From Luteimonas sp. FCS-9 (GTDB lineage Bacteria > Pseudomonadota > Gammaproteobacteria > Xanthomonadales > Xanthomonadaceae), in NCBI RefSeq assembly GCF_001014645.1, contig NZ_LASZ01000002.1:310001-374000 (forward strand): a stretch of 64,000 bases of DNA, read 5' to 3'. Under the pieces are notes generated by a model, which saw only the letters and a list, made by a program, of their open reading frames with translations, searched no databases and was not told where the DNA came from. Both the position numbers and the translations under genes were made by a program. Shown one piece after another: positions 56,980 to 64,000 of the stretch. How positions within the stretch are numbered: position 1 is the first letter of the stretch; the number at the start of each line of letters is the position of its first letter.

Positions 56980-59900
56980 TTAATTGCATGTACAGCTCCC
57001 ACCTCCGAGCGCACTCGCCCCTGATATCCCGCCCCAAAGATCGGAATCGCTCACATTCCTAGCTGCCGCTCCACGCGCCGACTTCAAAATACCGGACATG
57101 CTCCCAAACTTGGACGCTATTGCCCCCATTTCCGCGCCGACCTCGCCTCCTAGAGCACCACCAAGCTTCTCGTAGGCAGATGCGCGCGGCTTTCCATCGA
57201 TCGCGGTCTGGACACCCATAAATCCGTCATGAACTGCACCAGCCGCCAGGCCAGTCTTCACGCTCGCAGCAGTAACCAGCAGAGGCTGTTCAACAGCCGC
57301 ACCCATCACCACCCCACCCAAACCGGTCACAACAGCTTGACCGCCGACAACCATATCACCAATGCCAACTACCAACCCCAGATAGTCAACGCACAATCCG
57401 TATGGATCGTAAAAACTGACAGGGTTAGCCATCCCGTAAATATATGTATTCAACCCGCCCGCCAACCCGATCGGATCGCTCTGCAGGTACGTGCCCGTCC
57501 GCCCGTCGTAGTCGCGGAAGCCGTTGTACCAGAAGCCGGTCTCCGCATCGTAGTACTGCCCAGGGAACCCCAGGTTGTAGTCGCCAATCGTGCTGCCGAG
57601 CACGGCGCGATCATAGGCATAGTTCGCGGCAAGCCAGCGGTGTTTCCCGGCGGTGTCGGTAACCACCTCCGGGCGACCCAGCCGATCCGCATGCGTGAAG
57701 TACAGCTGCCCGCCACGCACGAAGCCGATCGGCTCGCTGCCCATCCAGATGTGATCGGTCCACTGTCCGCTCGTCACCTCTGACATCAGGGTGTTTTGTC
57801 CACCGTACACGAACCGAGTGCTGCCCAGTGGACCGCTCTTGGCAGTCCGTTGGCCCAGCGCGTTCACCGAATATGTCGTCGTTCCCGCCGGATAGGTCGC
57901 AGTGACGTAGTTCGGGTTGGTGTCAGTCACTCCCACATCGCGCGAGACCTTCAACAGCCGGTTGAAGCCATCGTAGTGATAGGTCGAAGTCGAGCCACCC
58001 CAGGACTTCGTCCGCCGGTTGCCACGGCCGTCGTAAGTGAACTGATGATCCGACGACAACAGCCTGTTGCTACCCGGCTGCGGGGTGTAGGTCTCATTGG
58101 ACAGCCATTGGTGATACGTCCGATTGCCGTTGGCATCGAATGTGAAGTTCTGATTGCCCACCGGCGATGCGATACTCGTCAATCGCGAGAGTGCGTCATA
58201 GCTGAAGTTCTGGTTGTATTGGGTGCGCGACCAATTTTGGATGGACGTCACTTCGTCAACGGCGTTGTAGCCGTATGTGTGACCAAGCCACCCGTGGTCG
58301 TGAGTAATCGTCAAACGGCCATCCTGATCGTACTCGCGCTCCTTCACAGTACCGTTGCCGTACACCATCCGCGTCATCGCCCCGGTCGGCGCGTATTGGA
58401 ACTGATTGGCCACAGTGCGCGTGACGCCATTGATCGTGGCCTGGATTACAGCCAACTTGCCGAGGTGGTAGCCGTAACCAACCGACGCGCCACCCGGGTA
58501 GCTAACGCCGCCAAGACGACCGGACGCGTCATAGGCGTAATGGACCCAGTCATCCGAGTTCGGCGTCACATCACGTGTGATGGCGATCGCACCCTCAGGG
58601 GTATAGCCGAAGTGGCGCGTGCTCGTTCCGGAATCCGCGTTGCACAGGCGGCCTTTTCCGTTTCCGCACCAGTCGTAGCCGTACGCCAGCGTGGCATCGC
58701 CGCTGGTCGTTTGCGTCAGTCGACCCAGGCCGTCATACGAATACGCCAGCCAGCTGCCGTCGTTCCGTGTCATCCGCGTCTTCTGGCCTGCCGCGTCGTA
58801 CTGGAACGTCGTCGCGCCCGTATCAGGACTCGTCTGCTTGATGACCTGGCCGAAACCGTCGACCACATAGACCGTGGCGTTTCCTCGTGGGTCGGTGACC
58901 TTGGTCGGCAGGTCGAGCGCGTTGTAGGCGTAGTACGTCGAATGGCCCAGCGCGTCGTCCGTGCGGATCCGACGATTCAGCGCATCGTAGTGGTGCGTGG
59001 TGACATGATTGAACGCGTTCTTTTCGGTGAGAACATTGCCGTTCTTGTCGTAGGTGTACGTCGTTAGCTGGCCATTGTTGCCCCGCACCCCGCGCACGCG
59101 GCCCAGTTCGTCGTAGTCGACGATGCGCCGGTAGGCGATGCCGCCGGCGGCCGAAAGCATACCCACCGAAGCCCGCGGGCCGGACACGATGTCGATCTCG
59201 ATGCCCCTGGGCTGGTAGCAGATGCCGGTGCGTGGATCGCACTCGCCTCGATCCGGGGGCGGGGGCTTGGGTGGCGGATTCGTGCTCGGCATCGAAGGAA
59301 TGCGGTAGCTGCCCGACGCGGCGATCGTCAGGTTCGGGTTGCCAACGGGCGAGATCCCGTGCACATGGATCGTCTTGCCGCCGTGCTGCTGACGCATGGC
59401 GGTCGTGATCGGAAGGATGAACCGGTGCGCCGTTCCCTGGGATTCGCAGGCCTGCGCAACCGCCGGCTCGCTGGACAGGTTGGCCATGTAGCCGCTGAAC
59501 CCGGTGCCCGACCCGGCCGGACCGCCCAGGTACAGATGCACAGGAATGGATCCGTCATGGTACGAGGCGCACGCCCAACCTGTGATCGTGTAACCGGCGC
59601 TCTCGTTGCCGAACACACCGTCGATGGTGCCGCGGATGGCACTGTCGGGCGAGATGGGACGCGCGCCACTGCGCACGATCATCTGCGTCACCAGTGACAT
59701 CGGGTCCCGGGTGTACTCGACCACGGAATGGCTTCCGCCGGCTTCCGGTTCGGACTCCGCCACCAGACGCCTCGCGGCATCGTAGGCGTACGTCCTGACC
59801 TGGCCATCGGGTTGCGTGACCGCACCCAGCAGCCCACTCGAGAGATATCGGTACGTGGTGTCGGCAGCCGCTCCGCTGGGGAAGCGGCGCTCGCGCACAA

Positions 59901-61866
59901 GCCGCCCTTGCGCGTCGTATGCGAACTCCACCACGTCGCCGTTCAGGCCGGTCACCTTGCCCGGCTGCCCGAGTGCGTTGTAGTCCGAATAGGTCACGCT
60001 GCCGATGCTGCTTTCCTGAGCGGTCAGCGCGCCGGCCGCGTCGTAGCGACTGACGACCTGATCGCCGGTGCCCGCAATCGGACCGTCGACGGCGATCGAC
60101 GCCAGCATGCCGTTGCCGTGCACGGTGTACGTATAGGTCGTTTTGCGCACCTGGTTTTTGACACCGTTCGCACTCAGGTTCTTCGCTGCCACCGACGTCA
60201 GCCTGTCCTTGCTGTCGTAGGCCCAGGTGGTTTCGACCTGCCCGACCAGGGTCTGACGGGTCATCCGATTGGTTGCGCTCCAGGCATAGGTCGTCTTGCG
60301 CTCGATCGGCGTGCCGACCGCCTCGCGCAACTCCAGCAGCTGCCCCTTGGCGTTGTAGGTCGTATAGGTCTTGTTGTTGTTGAAATCTTCGGCGATCGAT
60401 GGGTAGCCGTTGGCGTCGTAGACGATCGCCTTGCTGGCGGCTGCGCAATGCGCTGAGGCGATACCGATGGTCGCGATCAGCTTGCCGTCCTCGAACTCGT
60501 AGCTGGTCTGCTTGCCCAGGGGATTGGTCACGACCGTGCGACGGATGGTGCCGGTAGCGGCACTCGCGGCCTGCACCACGGGCAGGCTGGATGTGGTACG
60601 CAGGCGATCGCCGACCGACAATGGCACAGTGCAGACGCGCGTGGTGGGATTGCAGACGCCGCCTACGGGCGGCGGTGGCGGCAGCCTGGGCGCCGGCGGG
60701 GCAGATGCGTTGAGCTCGTAGGCGAAGGTGTAACGCTCGACGCCGCCTGCATGCTCGCTCAGCGTGGCGCGGCCGTTCGCGTCGTAGGCGAAGTTCGAGT
60801 AGCGCAGACCGTTGAACGACTTTCCGGTCAGGCCGCCGGGGAAGCGTGCATCTTCGTAGTGGTATTGCACCGTGGTCGAAGGCGCGCCGGGCGCCGTCGC
60901 CGTCGCCAACCGGTGACGGCCACTGCCAAGCGCATTGGCGGTGTAGGTGAAGGCGTAGGCGTTGCCAGCCGGGTCGGTCACCTTCGTCAGTTGCCCGTTG
61001 CTCCAAGTGAATTGGACATAGCGGCCAGAGGTGTGGGTCACCCGCTGCAAGTAGTTGTTGGTGTAGCTGAAAGTCCACGCCACGCCCTGGCGACTGGCGA
61101 GCCGAGTGATGTAGCCATTGATGTTGTACTGCTCAACCAGCCCGTCTTCGGTGTGGTGGGTATAGACGTTGCCCGACAACGTGACGTAGGCGATGGCCTC
61201 CGCCTTGTCTTCATTCCAGCGTCCAGACGCCGTACGGTTGAATTTGATGCGCCGACCATCCGGGCGCTGCAGCCATAGATTGGCCGCATTCGCCCCTGTG
61301 GCGGACGATGTCAGCGAGTAATCGAAGTTGCTCAGCCAATGCTGACCGAAGAGTCCAACACCCGACCAGTAATGGTTGTAGGTGCGAGAAAGGAACAGCC
61401 CCATCTCGCCATTGGCCTCGAAGTCCGTTTCGAACTCCACCTTGTTGCCGGTGGCGTACACGATCGGATTGCCCGCGGTCATCGAGCTGCCCGAGGTTTG
61501 ATCGCACGGCACTTCCGGATTTCCCGTCTGAGTAGGCTCTGCCGGATCGCCTAAGTTCGGCCGGATCGCCTTCACTGGCGCCAGGGTCGGGATCCCGCCG
61601 CCTCCGCCGCCTCTGGTTCCGACCACTCTGACAGTCGCGAAGTCCATTATGCGGGGGCCGTTGTTCACGCGGGGCGCGGTCACGTTCACGGGCCCCATAT
61701 TCGTTGTGCCGCCGCTATCGGTGACATAGCGAACGTTGTGGGTCTCCCATGCCTTGACCGCCGAAGCGACGCTTGGCACCAACCCCAAGCAAGCCAGCAC
61801 CGCGACACCCAGCAGCCGACTCCCCACCCCACGACCGGCCCGCACCGGTACGCCCTTCCTGTGCAT
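56980..61866 (-). CDS. exported RHS/YD-repeat protein with variable C-terminal tip
   Basis: A 1628-residue protein: Sec signal (LLGVAVLACLGLVPSVASA), a DUF6531-like N-terminal part (TGNKVEFETDFEANGEMGLF), many YD repeats, a non-repeat insert (about 735-860: GYTITGWACASYHDGSIPVH to HVHGISPVGNP), further repeats and the RHS core end (YYDAETGFWYNGFRDYDGRT, GLNTYIYGMANPVSFYDPYG). A tip of about 135 residues follows, Gly/Ala/Val-rich with no recognised toxin fold, ending SCTCN. RHS shells enclose and deliver such tips. The signal peptide suggests export by Sec rather than with a VgrG; no T6SS gene is near. Confidence 0.88.
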   Translation of the reverse strand: MHRKGVPVRAGRGVGSRLLGVAVLACLGLVPSVASAVKAWETHNVRYVTDSGGTTNMGPVNVTAPRVNNGPRIMDFATVRVVGTRGGGGGGIPTLAPVKAIRPNLGDPAEPTQTGNPEVPCDQTSGSSMTAGNPIVYATGNKVEFETDFEANGEMGLFLSRTYNHYWSGVGLFGQHWLSNFDYSLTSSATGANAANLWLQRPDGRRIKFNRTASGRWNEDKAEAIAYVTLSGNVYTHHTEDGLVEQYNINGYITRLASRQGVAWTFSYTNNYLQRVTHTSGRYVQFTWSNGQLTKVTDPAGNAYAFTYTANALGSGRHRLATATAPGAPSTTVQYHYEDARFPGGLTGKSFNGLRYSNFAYDANGRATLSEHAGGVERYTFAYELNASAPPAPRLPPPPPVGGVCNPTTRVCTVPLSVGDRLRTTSSLPVVQAASAATGTIRRTVVTNPLGKQTSYEFEDGKLIATIGIASAHCAAASKAIVYDANGYPSIAEDFNNNKTYTTYNAKGQLLELREAVGTPIERKTTYAWSATNRMTRQTLVGQVETTWAYDSKDRLTSVAAKNLSANGVKNQVRKTTYTYTVHGNGMLASIAVDGPIAGTGDQVVSRYDAAGALTAQESSIGSVTYSDYNALGQPGKVTGLNGDVVEFAYDAQGRLVRERRFPSGAAADTTYRYLSSGLLGAVTQPDGQVRTYAYDAARRLVAESEPEAGGSHSVVEYTRDPMSLVTQMIVRSGARPISPDSAIRGTIDGVFGNESAGYTITGWACASYHDGSIPVHLYLGGPAGSGTGFSGYMANLSSEPAVAQACESQGTAHRFILPITTAMRQQHGGKTIHVHGISPVGNPNLTIAASGSYRIPSMPSTNPPPKPPPPDRGECDPRTGICYQPRGIEIDIVSGPRASVGMLSAAGGIAYRRIVDYDELGRVRGVRGNNGQLTTYTYDKNGNVLTEKNAFNHVTTHHYDALNRRIRTDDALGHSTYYAYNALDLPTKVTDPRGNATVYVVDGFGQVIKQTSPDTGATTFQYDAAGQKTRMTRNDGSWLAYSYDGLGRLTQTTSGDATLAYGYDWCGNGKGRLCNADSGTSTRHFGYTPEGAIAITRDVTPNSDDWVHYAYDASGRLGGVSYPGGASVGYGYHLGKLAVIQATINGVTRTVANQFQYAPTGAMTRMVYGNGTVKEREYDQDGRLTITHDHGWLGHTYGYNAVDEVTSIQNWSRTQYNQNFSYDALSRLTSIASPVGNQNFTFDANGNRTYHQWLSNETYTPQPGSNRLLSSDHQFTYDGRGNRRTKSWGGSTSTYHYDGFNRLLKVSRDVGVTDTNPNYVTATYPAGTTTYSVNALGQRTAKSGPLGSTRFVYGGQNTLMSEVTSGQWTDHIWMGSEPIGFVRGGQLYFTHADRLGRPEVVTDTAGKHRWLAANYAYDRAVLGSTIGDYNLGFPGQYYDAETGFWYNGFRDYDGRTGTYLQSDPIGLAGGLNTYIYGMANPVSFYDPYGLCVDYLGLVVGIGDMVVGGQAVVTGLGGVVMGAAVEQPLLVTAASVKTGLAAGAVHDGFMGVQTAIDGKPRASAYEKLGGALGGEVGAEMGAIASKFGSMSGILKSARGAAARNVSDSDLWGGISGASALGGGSCTCN

Positions 61867-62043
61867 GCAACACTCCCTGGCACGTCCAGTGCGATGCCCC
61901 CTGCATCGAACTGCGTGCGGACGGAAAGCTGAACCTCGCAGTCAGAAATGTCAATAGGGCGTGAGCACGGGGCGCGCCACCTCGCACTGCCCTATAAACT
62001 GAATTTCGGATACGATGACGCCCCCTCCCACCGGAAAGCCCAG

Positions 62044-62340
62044 ATGTCAGGCAAATCGATCCACAAGCCCGAGTACAAGGCCTTGCTGGCCCTGCTGATC
62101 GAGATGCGGGACAAGGCCGAGCTCACGCAGTCCCAGTTGGCCGGCCTGCTGGAGCGGCCGCAGTCCTACGTCAGCGATGTCGAACGCGGCGTGCGCAGGC
62201 TCGACCTTTTGCAGTTGCACGAGTACTGCCACGCCTGCGGACAGGACTTGGCGGGCTTCGTCAGGAAGTTCGAGAAGGCGATCGCCGGCTCGTCGTCCCT
62301 CCACGCCAAGGCTTCACGCGCAGGACGCGGACACTCGTGA
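62044..62340 (+). CDS. XRE-family helix-turn-helix regulator
   Basis: A 98-residue single-domain regulator with the Cro/C1 helix-turn-helix (LTQSQLAGLLERPQSYVSDV, residues about 27-46) and a basic tail. It is divergent from the RHS gene across 177 bases and may control it, though no operator is clear. ATG 62044 was chosen at the start of the domain. A decayed paralogue begins at 63907. Confidence 0.82.
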   Translation: MSGKSIHKPEYKALLALLIEMRDKAELTQSQLAGLLERPQSYVSDVERGVRRLDLLQLHEYCHACGQDLAGFVRKFEKAIAGSSSLHAKASRAGRGHS

Positions 62341-62529
62341 TCCATCGCGCCCCCATACTGAGGCAAGGGCTGGTGTGATGGTGGCGGTCTGCGGCATCGC
62401 CGAAGGTCGCACGCCCATGCATCGCGATGCGACGCCCGCTACTGGACGACGGCCGGTTTGGAACGCGCGATCGCCCATGTGCGCGCCGCCGGCCCCTGGA
62501 CGAGCGACCCAAGCGGCGCCCAGCAGGCG

Positions 62530-62694
62530 TTACCCCTCACCGGCCTCCCGCTGACGCTGCCGCTCCAGCGCATCTTTCTTCTCCTGCTCATCCTTCTTCG
62601 CCTGGTCGTGGTGCCACTTGATGGCGTAGAACATGCCGACACCGAGGACGACGACCTTGAAGATGATGAAGACGATGGGGAACCAGTCGTACAT
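62530..62694 (-). CDS. small single-helix membrane protein
   Basis: A 54-residue protein: one N-terminal membrane helix (WFPIVFIIFKVVVLGVGMFY) and a cytosolic charged helix (KKDEQEKKDALERQRQRE). The clean helix-plus-coil design suggests a real gene, but the start lacks a Shine-Dalgarno. Frames extending upstream to 63108 look like non-coding sequence. Confidence 0.6.
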   Translation of the reverse strand: MYDWFPIVFIIFKVVVLGVGMFYAIKWHHDQAKKDEQEKKDALERQRQREAGEG

Positions 62695-63173
62695 GGGACG
62701 ATGTCCAGGTCTCGATGCCACCTGGGATGAGGCACGGATTCGCACCTCGTAATGCCGCGTCAGCGGCGCGATGGCATCACAAGGTCGTATTTTAGGCCGC
62801 CTGTCTCGCGCCTCTGCGCGACAGTTTGTCTCACCTGCCAAGCGGTGAGGCGCGCGTTCATGGGGCCGCGCGCATGCCTGTGCACTGCATGCGCGGCAGC
62901 TACTACCGCCACATTGGAAGGCGCCTCTCCGAGACGAGCCCGTGCCCCACCTGGCGCACTGGGTGCGCCGACCGCCCCGCACCTGCGGGGCGGTGATCGC
63001 CGACACGGCATGCCTGGTCTGCGATCGCTGCACACTGGTGCGGATGCCCCTGCGCTCGGCCACCCCAAACGTGACCACGTACGACGTTGCCTGTCTCCGC
63101 CGCCGCAAAAGCAGCCTCTCCCGCCAGATCGTTGTAGGATCCGTAAGCGCCTCACGCCGAAGGGATTTCTGCG
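62695..63173. other. gap with one hairpin
   Basis: 479 bases without a supported gene. A perfect inverted repeat with 10-base arms CCGCCCCGCA / TGCGGGGCGG lies at 62972-62993 with no T run. The promoters of the small membrane protein and the GntR gene should be here. Confidence 0.4.
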
Positions 63174-63791
63174 ATGAACGCGGATTCGAAGAGGATCTAC
63201 ATGCATCGGACGCTCAAGCGCGCACTGCGCGCTGGCCGATACGCACCGGGCGAGCACCTGGACGTGGCGGCACTCGCGGACGAATACGGGGTCAGTGGCG
63301 TCCCGATCCGGGCAGCGCTGCAGCGGTTGCTGGGCGAAGGCCTGATCGAGGACCATCACCGGGAAGGCATGCACGTGCCGCTGCCCGACGAGTCGGAGCT
63401 GCGTCAGCACTACGAGTGGATGCAGCGGTTGACGATGATGGCCTGCGACATGCCCGTTCGCCCCGCTGCGCCGGCCTCATCGACGCCCGCGCCTGACAGC
63501 ACGAACACCGCCACGCAGACTTGGGCGTTGTTCGACAGCATCGCCGAGGCCATCGACCTGAAGGACATGCGTGCGGCGATCCGGCTGGCGAACGACCGGC
63601 TGGCGCCCATCCGGCACGCCAAGCTGGATCTGCTTCCAAACGCCGAGGCCGATCTCGCCGAACTGTGTCGCCTCTGGCAGCAGCGCGACCTGGCAAGCCT
63701 GAAGGCCGAGCTGCACGTCTACTTCGAGCGCCGCAAGGTGCTGGCATCACGCATCGTGACGACCCTGCGGGCGCGGCGCACGCAGCGGTAG
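63174..63791 (+). CDS. GntR-family transcription regulator
   Basis: A 205-residue regulator: winged helix-turn-helix (ALRAGRYAPGEHLDVAALAD, EYGVSGVPIRAALQRLLGEG, residues 17-60) and a C-terminal helical domain shorter than and only loosely like FCD. GAAGGGAT precedes the ATG. The ligand and targets are unknown; no metabolic gene is next to it. Confidence 0.82.
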   Translation: MNADSKRIYMHRTLKRALRAGRYAPGEHLDVAALADEYGVSGVPIRAALQRLLGEGLIEDHHREGMHVPLPDESELRQHYEWMQRLTMMACDMPVRPAAPASSTPAPDSTNTATQTWALFDSIAEAIDLKDMRAAIRLANDRLAPIRHAKLDLLPNAEADLAELCRLWQQRDLASLKAELHVYFERRKVLASRIVTTLRARRTQR

Positions 63792-63906
63792 CAACGCCGC
63801 CGGCTGTATCGCGCGCGGACGCTATGACGCCAAGCGCCGTCGCTCCGTCGGATCGCTGACCACGTGCTTCCAGATACGGCGTGCACGGCGTCACCGGAAC
63901 CTCAAG

Positions 63907-64000
63907 ATGGCAGCAGGGGCGATCACAAGCCCGAGTACACGCCCCCTGTTGGCTCTGTTGATCGAGATGCGCGACACAGCCCGGCGCGCCGAACGAGACC
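63907..64000 (+). pseudogene. decayed, partial copy of the XRE regulator
   Basis: The window ends within a sequence that repeats the start of 62044-62340: ACAAGCCCGAGTACA is identical and GATCGAGATGCG follows, but small indels put the first part in another frame. As read from ATG 63907 it gives MAAGAITSPSTRPLLALLIE then MRDTARRAERD against KPEYKALLALLIEMRDKAEL of the intact gene. It runs off the end of the window. Confidence 0.6.

Overview
The window is GC-rich DNA from a gammaproteobacterium of the Xanthomonadaceae/Lysobacteraceae, probably Luteimonas- or Lysobacter-like. This rests on three things: the thr and ilv-leu gene order, a cassette integron of the Xanthomonas type downstream of ilvD, and at least four GTAG-class REP palindromes. 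The genus assignment is inference; no rRNA gene is present.

Positions 1-18507 are amino-acid biosynthesis. The end of a thrA-type homoserine dehydrogenase is followed by thrB and thrC. After a REP palindrome, a small periplasmic BON protein (minus) and a type IB topoisomerase comes a transcription-attenuation leader (48-codon peptide rich in Leu/Val/Ile codons, antiterminator and terminator). The leader controls an eleven-gene run: ilvC-ilvG-ilvM-ilvE-ilvA-leuA-leuC-leuD-leuB-gdhA-ilvD. Together these make Ile, Val and Leu from threonine and pyruvate, and gdhA supplies the glutamate used by IlvE.

Positions 18508-34700 are accessory DNA. An AbrB-Doc toxin-antitoxin pair, an SMR efflux pump and a Tat-exported monooxygenase-like protein come first. 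Then a damaged chromosomal integron runs from 20650 to 33121: two attI-like copies (20650 and 27801), a truncated and frameshifted intI (27567-27815, minus), nine recognisable attC sites or remnants, and promoterless cassettes that mostly encode small membrane or unknown proteins. A hypothetical gene, a histidine kinase and a beta-propeller sensor separate the two arrays. Two IS3-family elements, one wrecked and one with a single frameshift, lie in the right array. A serine hydrolase gene closes the region.

Positions 34800-53000 are mostly envelope and housekeeping genes: an RND pump with its adaptor and a divergent TetR repressor, pcm-tolC, waaA, an LpxL/HtrB-like acyltransferase, an O-antigen ligase with a glycosyltransferase and a zinc-finger protein, pirin, YceI, a nitroreductase, an ELM1-like protein and an Fsr-type MFS pump.

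Positions 53000-64000 hold a stress-type group (YciF-like ferritin fold, an internally duplicated membrane protein, H-NS-like protein, a histidine kinase with a 3' frameshift). Next is a 1628-residue exported RHS/YD-repeat protein whose variable C-terminal tip is followed by a small AT-rich membrane protein that could be its immunity partner. An XRE regulator, a GntR regulator and a degenerate second XRE copy end the window.
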